A DNA stretch of 64,000 nt from Taenia hydatigena (lineage: Eukaryota > Platyhelminthes > Cestoda > Cyclophyllidea > Taeniidae), in NCBI GenBank assembly GCA_036345935.2, contig JADWOT020001399.1:62001-126000 (forward strand), read 5' to 3'. Under the pieces are notes generated by a model. That model saw only the letters and a program-made list of their open reading frames with translations, made no database searches and was not told the origin of the DNA. The position numbers and the translations under genes were made by a program. The stretch's first letter is position 1; every line of letters begins with the position of its first letter. Shown one piece after another: positions 11,601 through 24,838 of this stretch.

Positions 11601-14600
11601 CGCACTTACAGATGTTATTTGAGGCCATCCCACGGTATAGCCATCTATCACAACCTCTATCTCATCTGACTAAATCGTGTACTATATCCTTAAACTCCAC
11701 GTAGCTGCCAGATCGCGGTACTAGCCGTTATACCCATTTAATGGCACCGCGTGCTGAATTGGCAACACAACATTTTAGACCACCCTGCGAAGTAAAAGGC
11801 TGTGAGCTCACTCAAGCTGCATCCAGCCTTCTCGCATTCCGACTTTCTGGCGAACATGCGCCCATACAAAGCAGTTGTTTTCTTCTCCCTAAACACAACC
11901 CTTCCTACTCAAACCCATCCATCCAACAACCTATAAGATAAGCGTTCACCACCTTTTAAAGCTGTTGTTAAGGCCAAGTAGTAGCGCTCCACTTTTAACA
12001 ATCCACGGCGCATTTAGCAGTAGGATTGGAGCACCAAATGAAGACGGTGCTTTGAAGTGCACTTCACATCCGTCAATAAGCTGCAACTCAACAAAATTAA
12101 AACGTTTCCACACCTGCTGAGGTAAAACATGCCGCAGCCTTCATTTGGTCGTAAAAATGGGCTGCGGTTGTGCAATATAACACCTCCATCACCAATTCAT
12201 ACATATGCGCTGCAGAACCTCAAATTTTCTCCTCCCTGGAGGCCAAAAGGAAACATCATACTCTGATGGAATACATGCACATGCATTTAACATGCCAACG
12301 ACCCACCCCATTAAGGTGCAACGACGAGGTCAGAGCACTTGTGAATCAGTTGAGTTTTGCCTACCTCATTGCCTCGACTTTCCCATGTCCTGTTTCCATA
12401 GCAGCTACCCACTCTAGCATCGTGCACTCACACCACATCCAAACTGATGGATTGAATGCGTAGGTGAATGGGTGGATAGCTTATTTAATACTGTTTCATT
12501 TATTTGTAGAAATTAGGTTCATGAGGAAGCTGACATGTAGAACTTTTAGGTTAAAATAAATTCTAGGCTGTACATTTGGGGCTCAAAAGCATTCTTAGGC
12601 ATAACAATCCAATGATATTAATGAATGGGCTGAGTGTTTTCAGTGGATGCCTGCTAGCAGGGACCCCATTATGCAGAAAGCGTAACACCATTCACAAGTT
12701 TCGTACATTGCTAATTTATTAATGCCTCGCATTCACATTGGCTGATGCTGCTCAGAGCACCCGCATGCGTTCGTTTTCCATTGATTTAGGGCAGCAATCA
12801 GGAATTGAATGTTTGTTCGTTAACATTAGTCTTGGTTGAACGGTGAAACGAATTATTCCTCTTTGTGTTTTGCACGGATCTGCTGACGTTTAATTTGTTC
12901 GCGGTCTTACAAATATTCTGTAATTGATGACCGCAGTTTAATGGTCATCAAAGTGCTGAACAGTTTCCGAAAGCAGCAACACAGCTGCAATGCTTGCCTG
13001 AATGCGCCTTTTAATTGAGAGGTGATCAGTGACCACGAATAGGTTGGTGGAGGGAGCATCATCAGCAACTGAGGATAAAGCGTAGTCTGAATGAGCTCAG
13101 CCTCGATCACTGGTTCCCTTGCCTATGTGATCATTGCACTCAATACGAAGGCCTAAGGACCAAGGCTAAAAATGAGAAACCAATCGTATTACACTGATAG
13201 CTCAGATAGAGGAGCACTACCCATTCCAGAATCCCTTACCCAGCCACAGCTCATCTCAATCGCATAACGTATGGCTAAAAATGCTCAGTGCATCAATTCT
13301 AGCATTTGTGGGAATTTGCCTCTACATTGTGGGGTCGATATTCTAAATAGGGTGCAAAAACCAGATGATGATTGCGTAATGTAAGTAAGGTTGACTTACC
13401 CGCAGATGCGCCACAGTAGCCACTTCCGAGACGTGCTCATGTATGTGGTGATCGGACCTTGTTGTATGCACCCGAAGGTGAATACGATGAAGCGACACAA
13501 GATGGGACAAATTGGAATGAAACTGGAACATTGTATCCCGCAAAATGAAAGACATTTTTGAAGTGAACTCTGATGTGCATAAGACGAGAAACTGTCAACC
13601 TACTCCATGCTTTTCATTCGATAAAATAGTGTGATCAAGGGCTTGCTATTGGTGACACTATCTTAGAACAATCGAAGCAATCGCATGCTTGTCATTTTCT
13701 TCCTTCGGCCTGCATGCTGCTCGGGTAGGTGCTATTCCAAAGCACATGTGTCTCAACGCTTCCCGACCTACTCATTCTTTTTGTTTCTGAAGGACGCACT
13801 CAAGCCACACGAGTGGTTATTGCTGTGCGATCGATGAATAGCATGCTTGTAGGAAAGCATGTGATTTCTGGCGATACTCAATTGTTGAAGTTGTCATGCA
13901 TGAGAAGAGCAATTCTTTAGCACTATGTTTGTGGGATAGGTTGCCATGCAATGCGCATTTTCTCCCCTTTGATTTGTTTTTACTAGCAAAAGTAACACAT
14001 CTGAGAAGATATACTGACCATTATAGCCACGGGGAACAGGTGACTGAACTTCGAGGGTAGCGCGTAAAACGACAACGATTTGTAACATAGCGACATAGTC
14101 AGACATAGTCCGAGCAGAGGAAGGTTTTGGGAAATGAAGGCAATTCTAATTTAATATAAGGCATGGCTAGTTCTGCCTCTCTGTGATGCCACTGGATTAG
14201 CAGCAGCTATTCACTGCTTTAATATAAGAGCAAGATGGCTGTCATCGACTTCAAATTTATCAGTAATAAATCTCTATAAATAGTGTGTGTGAAAGAACAT
14301 GCAGTGGTAATATTGAAAACGCCTCATTGATGGTAAGTTCCTAATCGTCATTTGGTAGTACGGCCTGCTCAAAAAGGTTCTTCTCCTTTGACTCACATTA
14401 TTTTCTAGTTGGTTTTGATAGCTCACTAAGCTAAACAGAGGACAATTTGGCAAACCTGGAGAGGAAATGGAACCTGCTTCACGGTTTTGCAATATGCTGC
14501 AGACCAGCCTAATGTTTCGGGACATTAAGTCTCTCATACAATGAAACCCATGGCCGGGGCATGAATCCTGATGGCTAAAACTAAGTGCTAATTTAGATGG

Positions 14601-14938
14601 CTGCAGCATGAATGGACAATTGCGCTGGTGGCGTCTCGCTAAATACTACCATTGAGCTCTTTTGTTGGTAAAATAAGGCTAGCAACGATAGCATCGTGAA
14701 AAAATGTGATGCAAATGGTCTTGTTAACTCAGGTATGGGGATAGCTTGGTAGTATCTTATACGGCATTATCGCCTCCGGTGTGGCTGACCTCATGATGCC
14801 ATGAACGAAAGCTGTTGCGCATTCGATGTCCAAAAATAAACCACAGCCTCGTATGTCAAATCGGCCTTTCTCTGTTCAAACTAGGACAACTTAGAATACA
14901 GTAGAATTCTTCAAGCAGAAGACATGCCAAGAAGCAAG
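8661..14938. other. No gene recognised
   Basis: More than 6 kb without a supportable gene. The many open frames of 60-110 codons are short, overlap on opposite strands and show no domain or splice-linked exon chain. A block near 13.2-13.3 kb shares the phrase ATGGCTAAAAATG with weaker similarity around 16.24 kb (GTGGCTAAAAATG), which may reflect another diverged repeat. Confidence 0.4.
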
Positions 14939-16043
14939 ATTAAGAGAAATGAAGCACTGGATTTTAACGGCGCATATCGCTACAGTCGGTGACGCATAAT
15001 AAGCCTTCTTTCTTTCCTTCTATTTTGAGCAATTTATTTGTGATCTCACTGAAACTGTCATTTCAAAAAACAGTAAAATTGGGTATAAGAAAGTAAATAA
15101 GTTCAAAAATCTGTATAAAACAGAAAAATCCTTGATTGTAATTAGGCACATCAGGCAATCTAGGGACGTTTCATGCACTACGGATGGTGATGATTTTGAG
15201 GTACTCCCGGTACCTATTTCGGAAGTGTTCATAGTGTTCTTACGGAAGAGATATGCGAGACAAAACGGAAGTCCTCAGTTCCACCTATAGAATCTTACTA
15301 CTATCAGACCAAACACTTGCAAATCAAGTATATCGCATTCGAATGAGTAGCGCTAAGCTGTTACTAGTTCGGCTGAATTTTCATTTCTGCAGTAGGTTGA
15401 AATACTCTTAAGGGCGACAGTCTGACCGTTAAGAAAAATATAGCAATCCTGCATTCAAAGTACATGCAATAATAAGTATTTATTTTCAAACAACTTCAGA
15501 AAGAATACAAAAAGCTTAGTTCAGTCTCAATGAGATCAGAATTTATTGACTGAAGTGTTAACTACATAGCGGTATCCAATAGTAGGGGTCCAAATAGGCC
15601 CTCCACTTCCGCGAGTACTCAGAGGGATGTTGACCTAACGAAATGCCCGGAGCGTAATTATTGTGCATCGTATTTGGACTTGTTCAGACTCTTGACTTCT
15701 TTAATCAGCACAGACGATAACAGTTTCAGTGTCTCCACATGCATAAAACACCGAAGAGTGCACATCCGAGATTTCCGATTGGCTGCTTTAAGCAGTTGGG
15801 TGCTAGCGGACATGTTTACGACATGAGAACGAATTTTACAAAAAACTGCTAAATGCTTCGCCGTCGCAACGCACTCATGACAATTAGTTATTCCACTTTA
15901 GATAATTAACCAAAACAATTAGGCCCTACCTGGTAATAGTTTGAAAGTTGACGATGGATCAGGCACAGCTGACCTCGTGTTGTCCTGTCCCCATGCATGA
16001 CTCGAGGGCACATAATGCCCATGGGGTTCAACTTTCTCTAGCT
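14939..16043 (+). repeat. Left arm of a roughly 1 kb inverted repeat
   Basis: This arm aligns collinearly with the reverse complement of 17905-18911. Long shared words lie at both ends: TTTTAACGGCGCATATCGCT near 14.96 kb, and GGGGTTCAACTTTCTCTAGC near 16.03 kb. Shared words in between include CAATCCTGCATTCAAAGTAC and GAGGGATGTTGACCTA. Identity looks like roughly 75-80 percent by eye, with several small indels. No open frame is conserved between the arms. It could be one half of a single palindromic element or one of two separate insertions of the same repeat. Confidence 0.85.
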
Positions 16044-17904
16044 TGAATCCTCGTCATCTCTATTTTCGTTGGTGGCATTCATGTCCCATTACTTAGCCTA
16101 CTCAGCATCACTTATGCATCTTCCTTCTCTTCCGCATTCTGAATAATCACCACAGTGCAATGGTGTGGCAAGTGCCTTATTGACGGGTGGATGGGCTGAA
16201 TTGCATGCACAAGCGGCAGTGCCGATTCTTTGCATATGCAGTGGCTAAAAATGTAATGCCTGATCAATCATACAATGCCACTTATCTATTTATTGGTAGT
16301 GCGTGGTAGTGGTGGCCTTTTCCTTCCAGTGGACATGGGGACCGGTGAAGGAGAATGGTTGTCTCGAGGCATGGTGAGAACATGAGGAGATGCTGTATTT
16401 TCTTTGGTAGGGTGCATTAGAGAGTCCTCCACCTCCCAAGGATACAGAGCATCTTACCCCGCTCCAAGTGGAAGACAGCCATTTTCTACTTCTAATAACA
16501 GAGTGAGGTGAAACCATCGAATAAGACTGAAGATTTTTAGTATATGTAGCATGAGCTGCACAAACTTTTATCCAGATCACTTTTATACAAATTGGACTAT
16601 TCAAATAAGCCTTCAGTGCTATTACTTGCCATTTTCTTAGCATTATGATGTTTTTATAGAGCTTGCGGATGCAAGAACATGAAGTTGAAATGGGACACAT
16701 GGTGATAAGGGAGGGAATCGACAAGGATATACGTACTGCTAGTTATCGTAAAAAGAGGTGTAAGGCACGTGAGTATGTTGCAATATTTTCGCATAAGCGC
16801 ACGCAAACATGCTTCATGTGTAGCTGCGCAGCCACGAGTAGGACTTGCTGATAAGATTTGCCATCGCACATTAGAGAATGGACGCCGAGTGTAGAATAAA
16901 AACGAACCCATTTGAAGCCAATTCGGTAGCACCTTCCAATAATTCAAATACGGAATGCTCACATTTCGTCACTCCTTGGAAACGTAGATGGCGATAGATA
17001 GGCGCCTGATTTTTCCATGACACTCATTTCATCAAATTTTGCGCACCTTGTCGCCGGTCAGCGAAAGCATTACCTAGTTAGGAACTGCTTTTATCGCTAA
17101 GGAGAATGCAGCGAGAAAAAGAAGGCGTAGGGACATGAGAAGTGAATAAAAGGGAGTGAGTGTGAAGGCAAAGGAGTGGGAGGCGTGTGTAGTGAGGGAG
17201 TGAAGGGAAAATGAGGGTAGAGGATTGATGGTGGTAATCAGGCATGTTAGTGGGTTAGGGCGTCGCCCTAATAACGTAGGCCTCGGGAATTCAACCCTCT
17301 CACCGGGCATGATAACTTCCCACCTCCCACTTTTAGTCGATTTATTGCCTCCCTCCACCTAGCGACAAAGTAAGTATCACGTACATCGTTCTTGGTGCGG
17401 TTCGTTGTTAGACATACATGGTGACACTGCAAACAGAGGAGGAGATGAGGAATCTCCACGGCTTTGGCGATATTCTAGCCCGAAATCTTTTTATCGTATT
17501 TAGATTCCTTATCCTTTAGGCTGACACTAATGAACCAAGGTCATGTCTCTATGTTCGCAATACCCTGTACATGCTGTTTTCTTGGTCTATTTAAGGGATT
17601 AAATCAAACCACCAATTTTATTTGTCTTGTGCATCAACTTATTACAAAGCATAAAAACATAAGTTTCGACCTTATCTTCCATTTTTGCATTGGCTGGTTT
17701 CACCAAATTTTAGATTCAATGAATCAATTTAGGGTCCATCGCGAGATTTACCATGCCATCTAAAGCAAAGCTAGTTGCATTACAAAAACCACGATGTCTC
17801 TCTTTACTGCACCGCTTTTACTAATAATTACAATAGAAACAGTTATTTAATCCCACAGGCTTCGAGATAAGCCAACAAAGTTGGCCTAGATAGAGATAAT
17901 TCAT
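16044..17904. other. Spacer between inverted-repeat arms
   Basis: The spacer of about 1.9 kb includes a purine-rich stretch around 17.10-17.22 kb on the plus strand. The open frames of 144 and 102 codons on the minus strand here have no recognisable domain and unremarkable composition, so I do not call them genes. Confidence 0.4.
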
Positions 17905-18911
17905 AAAGCTAGAGAAAGTTGAACCCCATGGGCATCATGTGCCCTCGATTTGTATATGGATAGAGGACAACACGAGGTCAGCTGTGTCTGATCCATTGGC
18001 ATCTTCCAAATTATTGCCGGGTGGGATGTTATTTGTTTAGCCAATTGTCTAGAGTGAAATAATTAATTGTCTTCAGTGTTTTGCGATGGCAAAGAATTTA
18101 GCTGTTTGCCTGTAAATAATCGTTCTCATGTCATAAGCATGTTCACTAGCACCCAAATGTTTTTATGTTTATAGAGACATTAAGACGGTTATCGTCTGTG
18201 CTGATTAAGTAATTAAGAGTCTAAACAAGTCCACTTACGATGCACAATAGTTACACTCCGCGTATTCCGCTAGGTCAACATCCCTCTGCGTACCTGCGGA
18301 AGTGGAGAGCCTATTTTGACCCCTACTATTAGACGCCGCTATACATCTGACATTTCAGTTTATTAATTCTGATCTCGTGAGGACTGAGCTGGGCCTATTA
18401 TATTCTCTATAAAGTTATTTGAAAAGAAATACCTCTTATTGCATGTACTTTGAATGCAGGATTGTTACATTTTCTTTAATAGGCTAAATTGGTGACAGCC
18501 TGGAACTCCTCCTTCGAATGAAGTATGCTCGATTTGCAAGTGTTTAGTCCGACAGTATTAGTGTTTCATAGGTGGCACCAGGGGCTTCCATTTTGGCTCA
18601 CATATCTCTTTCATAAGGACACTGAACAGTTCCGAAATAAATACTAGGAGTACGACATAATCATCACCATAACCAGTGCATGAAACGCCCTTAGATTGCT
18701 TGAAATGCTTAAATACAGTCAAGAATTCTTCTTTTTATACAGATTTTTGCTATTATTTACTTTTCAAAGCCCATTTTTATGCTTTTGAAATGACAGTTTA
18801 GTAAGATCACAAATAAATTGCTCAAAATGGAAGGAGGAAAGAAGGATTATTATGCATCATCGACTGTAGCGATATGCGCCGTTAAAATATAGTGATTCTA
18901 TTCTCTTAATG
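17905..18911 (-). repeat. Right arm of a roughly 1 kb inverted repeat
   Basis: Reverse-complement partner of 14939-16043. The arm begins with GCTAGAGAAAGTTGAACCCC and ends near GCGATATGCGCCGTTAAAAT. About 100 nt present in the left arm are missing here in scattered indels. The spacer arrangement would allow a long hairpin in any transcript that reads through both arms. Confidence 0.85.
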
Positions 18912-21900
18912 GTGGGCAGGATCAAAGAATGAAGAGCAATCAGTAGGGCTGACTCAACCTAAAATGAATACTAAATTTTAAATCATTTGCATAGGACAAC
19001 TTTTTACTCCTCCGTTTCATATTCATGCCTTATGAGGTAAGAGTATGATATCGTTTGGCTTCCAGAATGTCATGTATTCTATAACCCTTTTTCATAAGCA
19101 GCTACTCATCCTGTGCTGAGGACACTAAATTCAGAAGTTGCACATCATTCAGAAGTCAACTAAGATCCAAGTAAGGCATGGCAAACTCTGACACATGATT
19201 GTTTTGCTCAAAGCTTTAGCCGAATGCGCGATTGCTAATCATCTGCGTTTGGACCACTGCAAGCGATATGAGCTCTGTTGATAGATTTTGCCCAACTCGA
19301 CATGATCCTCGCCAAAATGGTTTACCACAAACGCGCAAAATGCCCTGTGATGTTAAGGAACTTCATATTATGCCAAGCACTCATATTTCGTAACCAAAGT
19401 AGCGGAGATGACATGCTGCATTCCATAATTTGTTCGGTTATGATTTATTATTATTATTATGATTTATTAATAAAGTTATTTTTTTTAAGAAACTAATCGG
19501 TTTTTTTAGATAAAATGACTTTCTAAAGCACAGTGCACTGCATGATATGAATGGCGACCACACGCCAGTTTCCTCTCCCAAGTGTAGTTACTAAAAGTAC
19601 AACTTCATTAATAACTAAAGTGGTCGCAAAGGTTGCGCTTATGCCCTTAGCAGCTTGCAGACTCAGTGGAAGTTAACTTCAAAACAGTAACAAATGCAGA
19701 ACTTTGTTCAAATCAATGAAAGTGTTTTGGAAATCTCGAAGTCGAGTGTTAAAGTACACATGCACAGGTTCACTAATCTGCTTTGCATTCAAAACCACTT
19801 TAAGCGGCTTTGGACCATCCAGAAGCACTTGGTATAGAATGCCCTGAGAAACACTGTGAAGGAGAATAGCATAAATTTGTGGCAAGTGTACCATGCGCTG
19901 TCGTCAGCCAATGTCGGAGATCGTTGTACCATTAGCAGCATGGTACTTGCAGGAGAATATAAAATTTCACAAACCACCGCATAGACCTCGAGAGTTCACG
20001 CCCTTCTACCTATTGTGGGTAATCAGTATGTGGTAATATATACAATGGCGACTAAACTAAAGTTCTTTAAAAACAGCAAAGACGATTGCAAACACCGCAC
20101 GGAATCAACGATTTAAGCGCGAAGCAAACTAAAGCTGGATTTGGTGGGGACGCAGCCACCAGTGACTCACTAATCAGTCCACGTATGATTGTGACACCTG
20201 GAGAAGTGAGAAATTCACGCATATTTATTTGTTAAACATAGTGCAGTGTGAGATTTTTACTAGCAAGCTGTGATATGGCGGGTTTTAACATATGATGTGG
20301 CGCAATAATCCGCATCACACAGACTGCATAAATCATGACTTACGCCATACAGGCATTGATTATACGCAACTGCTCAGTCGGATTGGACCAATTTCAAACA
20401 TTGGCTTGATGGCAGGATTTTTATTATCTAAGATTACAATTCGAACGGTTCTTGAGAAGTGGTGTAATAAGATCCAGACTTTTTCCAACATGGGACGCTG
20501 TTTGTGAGTCCGGCACAACAAGTTCAAGGGTAAGTTAAACTGTGTAAGCACCTGTTGTCTCACTTGCTAGCAAATTAGGGCGTTTGAGAGGAGGAATGCC
20601 AGTACAACTTATGCTCACGTATCTAAGTGGTCGTTTGCCTTGATATCCTATACCCCACGAATGCAACTACATGGCTGGAATGAAGGTTCTCTCGCGTTTA
20701 AGCTGCTGTGGTTTTTGGTTTCATGTCTACATTTAAAGATGCTTTGAGTTTTAACAGCCCCTTTCGGCCGCTACCGCTAACGAATGACTGCCCAAATTAC
20801 TATGACCCAGATGCTTCGTCATCATCCGGAAAACAAACGTGTGCTTGTGTTTAATAACTTTGCCCTGCATTTAGTCTAAAGCAGTCTTCTTAGACGAATC
20901 TATTCGCTTTAGTCTTTTCTTATCGCTATGCACTCTAGTTGTGATCTTGGGTCTGGCAAAAATGTGAAGACGGCATCGCAGTGATTGCACTAAGGCGGTT
21001 TTAAAAACATCGTTTGCTTCTACAAACATCTTGTTCATATTTTGACTTGAATGAGGTTGGCTTTTGCTATTCACCCTTCCAGCCAAGTAAGAGTCACGTT
21101 TGCAGGCGTTAAATGACATGACTAAGTTCAGAGACCATAAAAGTGTGCCACCACCACCTAAACCCATCTACTCCCCTTGAACGTGACAGTGCCTTAGGCC
21201 AAAACGTGTTTAAATGCCTGTAGTGCTTTCTTACTATTTGGAACTATTGCTACCTCGTAGCAACTTCTACGGGGAATTTCAAACGGCACACTAAAATCAA
21301 ATATTTTGACAGTGTTTTATTCTTTTAGACCCGACTGCTTGTGCATTTAGTTAATTGTCCACCTGAGGAAGTCACAGAGATTTTTCAACTTTTTTAGGTG
21401 TATTCAGAAGCATTTTTGTTCTAAAAAGTTCCTTTACTTGTTCATACTCCATTACCCATCTGTCTCATTGATGTCATTTAAGTTCATTTTATCCTGAACG
21501 TGATTCTAGAGCTATGCTGTGCTTTCATAAAGATATGTTACGAGCTTTACTCACTTCAAATTTCATTAAGGTGCTAACAACAAATTAATGCAGCATTTTA
21601 GTTCGTCTACATTCGCTCATGCATTTACCGTCAATCCGTGCTGCAGGAGAGCATTAGAAAACCGTGCTTAAGTTTAAATCGGTTTTACAGGCATTATCAT
21701 TAACTTATTTTTGCCAGTCGTAGCCAAAGCACATAACTCTACTTTAAATAAAGCGTATTTTTGTTCTAAACAATGCAGGGTATGGCAATGCAAAAGTCAT
21801 AAAATTATTAACACAACTGCATCCAAGGCTTATGGATCTTGGAACAAACGGAAGCGCTTCCATTGGTGGCTGATGCATCCCCAGCTCATGCGTTAGCCAA

Positions 21901-22255
21901 TTGGTTAATGAATCTATTTTATATGTCATCTGGTAGTGATGTTTCACTATTTAGCACTTGCATTAAGCTGTGCTGATTACGAGGCAAGCAGGCGGGTGGG
22001 TAAGTAGGTGAGTTGTTTGTCGTGTTCTCTGCTGAGTGTTATTGGCCCCTACATGGAATGCATACTTAGCACATGGATCGTAGTCCTGCACGTTCATTAA
22101 AAGTAGTTGCATCATTATGCGCTTATAAACACTTGCCTGTTGTTCAACGCATTCATTTTGCTCCTTGACTTCCAGTATAATATCCCAATGAATGAATGTC
22201 CCAGATGGCCGCCACATATAAACGGCAAAGAGCAGGACAATAACAATCACTGGCT
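18912..22255. other. Upstream flank of T-box gene, no gene recognised
   Basis: A stretch of about 3.3 kb with scattered short open frames and no recognisable coding exon. It contains a short TTA microsatellite, listed separately. It may contain the T-box promoter and any upstream untranslated exon, but I cannot place either. Confidence 0.4.
19443..19476 (+). repeat. TTA-rich microsatellite
   Basis: A short run of TTA units (five in a row, interrupted by TGA) is followed by a T-run and another T-run just downstream. Simple sequence, no further function visible. Confidence 0.8.
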
Positions 22256-23878
22256 ATGCCCGCCTTTTCACTTGGTGCATATGAGCACTTGCTGGCTGAG
22301 ACACAGAACATACAACGCACTTTGATGTCAGTGCGATATTCAGGGACGGCCTTTGACGCACTACCGTATTCCACAGGTTTTCACCATGAGTCGGTCCCAC
22401 ATTTTAACAACGCAGACTCCAGGATATGCTATCCTTTCCAGCAAGGTTTACCTTACTCGTCATCAAGACAATGCCAAATTGACTGTAATGAGAGTACGTA
22501 TTTCAAGCCAGATCTGACCACCTTTGCTTATGACCAAAATTTGCACCGCTATGAAGGCTTAAACACTGCTCATAGACTGCAGCAAAATCAAGCACCACAG
22601 CAGAAAAGTTGCTTCGACAATGCTCTAGACTACCGGAAAGGCGTTTCGACTAAGACAGGTAATTGGTCACCTATTGGTATAACGCCGCAGCGCACATATC
22701 AACCTACCAATCCTTCTCTCAGTGTTTTACAAACAGTCAGCAAGATTAAAACAGGACATGGAGACAGCTGCGAAGGACTACCACCTAAAGCAGCAGTGGG
22801 TGGTGCATCAGCCCGATTAGAATTGCAAACAAGTCAGTTGTGAGGCATGACCTGCACTCGGACCTATCGGCCATCAGTCAGGCAGTGCCCAACGTGTGGC
22901 ATGCACACTTTAACAGTGAAAGGGAGGAGTTCTCATTCATTTGCGTGGCAGGGTCAGATTTTGAGTTTTCTAAGTCATCGCAACGTCCGACAATTACTCT
23001 GCGATTGAGTGACAAGGCGTCGTGGCAGGCTACGTGGCCTTACCGTATGGAGATGATTACCAGCAAGAATGGAAGGTAAATGATTTCGGAATTCAAAATT
23101 CTTTTTGTCAATCTGCATCCCTTTGCTTAGTGATCTAATACAATTAGACAATTTGTTGCAGAAGGATGTTTCCTACAATGACAGTAAACGTTGAGGGCTT
23201 AGAGGTTGATGAGAAGTACACATTTTTCATGGACTTGATGCCAAAAGATCGGGTTGTCTACAAATTTCAGTCTGGCCAATGGATACCCTGTCGGACCTCC
23301 ATCAAATCAATGTGCGTATTGAAGTGTAGAAGACTCTTATTTGTAAATGGCTGCACAAACCCCTTCCTTGCAAGTATGACCTCAATGGACGCCTTTGTGT
23401 TTCTTTTAGCTTCTCACATCTACGTGTCACGCATCCCATGCGAGAAAGGTTCGAGATTGATGGCTTGTGGCGTGGATTTTAAGTTAGTTAAGATCACCAA
23501 CAATGGCTGCACCGCTAAAATGAAGAATCAGGTAATCAATCTCGCTGCTAATGCAAGTTTTATTTTATATCTTGGTGAATTGATTGCTGCAAAGTTCATT
23601 CTGAGTCCTGCTATATTTCCGCCTAGATATTTGCCCGCAGCATGCAGATGTATATTCCGCGCTACCATATAGTACGCCACTTAGCACCTGAAGAAGCATC
23701 TGCGTGTCAATCGAATGCGAAAGTATTGCAAACAGGTTCTCCAACAGGCCTCGAGCATGTAGGTACCTATATCATTCCAGAGACAGAATTCATAGCCGTA
23801 ACTGTCTATCGCAATAAACGCATTTCAGACGCAAAGATCAGTAGAAATCCGTATGCCAAAGCATTTAGAAGTCGTTAG
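22256..23878 (+). CDS. Divergent T-box transcription factor, five-exon model
   Basis: Sequence-specific nuclear DNA-binding factor of the T-box family. The model is 22256-22658, 22838-23075, 23162-23325, 23410-23531 and 23648-23878, which sums to 1158 nt in frame (385 residues). Exon 1 has a true ATG and a Tyr/Gln/Ser-rich N-terminus. Exons 2-3 join to give EMITSKNGRRMFP, the T-box signature, followed by GLEVDEKYTFFMDLMP and QSGQWIP. Exon 4 gives VDFKLVKITNN, and exon 5 gives MYIPRYHIV, IPETEFIAVTVYRN and NPYAKAF. Donors at 23076 (gtaaat) and 23532 (gtaatc) and acceptors ttgcag and catgcag are good. The first intron and the exon 3 donor at 23326 are chosen by phase and are less certain. The usual HPDSP stretch is replaced by unrelated residues, and the stop follows the T-box immediately, so there is no C-terminal effector region. 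AATAAA lies about 110 nt downstream. Subfamily is not assigned; the sequence looks closest to Brachyury-like or generic T-box proteins. Confidence 0.85.
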
Positions 23879-23985
23879 CGCTTCTTAAAATAGCTATTTT
23901 GGCCTTTCACTTCCAGGCATCCAGACTTGGTTGCCTGTGCTTATGAGGGGAGAAAATGCGTACTTTTTGCTTTCTAAATGAATTA

Positions 23986-24014
23986 AATAAATGTTTAATG
24001 CATGTGTGAATAAA
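23986..24014 (+). promoter_or_regulatory. Poly(A) signals of the T-box gene
   Basis: Two AATAAA hexamers at 23986-23991 and 24009-24014 lie 108 and 131 nt after the T-box stop codon. They support a short 3' UTR and a gene that really ends directly after the DNA-binding domain. Confidence 0.6.
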
Positions 24015-24838
24015 CCAATGCTAATAGTTTTACATTTGTTTGTCATTCTGCGTCATCGGATAAGTTAAGCGCAGATTAGATAGACAGGTAGGCAGATGAG
24101 TGAATAGATAAGCTTAAGGAGCGCTATAACTGCTACGCCTTACTGCATGAGATATATGGTGGCTTCAAACAAGCACACTTCAGTTTTTTTAAGTGCGAAT
24201 TGTATCGAGCATACTACAAGATGCGTTCGTCAAACGGCTGTCAGTTGGGTGATGGTCTACCTTACTATCTTGAGCGCATAGGCTGCAGAGAGAGGTGATG
24301 AGGCTATGGCACTCAGAATGACGAAGCTCGCACGTTACTTCGGTTGACCGGCAGCAAAGTAGATCGTCATGGCACAAGAGTTTGGCAGCGGCGGTGTTCT
24401 ATGATGTTGTGCGTCTGCACAGACTGAGGGGGCTACGTAGGTAGGTGGGAGGAATTGACGCGTAAGAGTGGACAGGAGGTGGTGGCATATGATCGAGCCG
24501 GCTTGAAGGGAAGAATTTGAATGCGTGAAAAAACGGAATTAATGAAAGAAACGTGTCACTAACTGGTGGTTTAAAGAGGACTGCTGATGTTCTTTACTCT
24601 TTAATGTCTACGCTAGTCATTCGCTTTCATTCAACAAACTATGCACTAGAATCCAATCACAAGGCTGTGTTTATGAGACAGCCGCGTCGACCCACCCCCC
24701 TCCTTAACATTCTGCAGCGCCATGCCTACGCATCCTCCCTCCTCCCTCTCTCCACCCTTCACCGCTAGCCCACGTGGTCTTCAACAGGGGCGTGGGATAC
24801 GCATACTCACGCGCCGCACTCCACATCCATCTCATCTA

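Noticed and set aside
16290..16724. 144-codon minus-strand open frame inside the inverted-repeat spacer
   Set aside because: No recognisable domain, opposite-strand frames overlap it, and the region is repeat-like. Length alone is not enough evidence.
22256..22843. T-box N-terminal frame as a separate 195-residue gene
   Set aside because: A phase-compatible intron (22659-22837) joins it to the T-box exons, so a single gene is the simpler reading. The last 60 or so codons of the frame would then be intronic.
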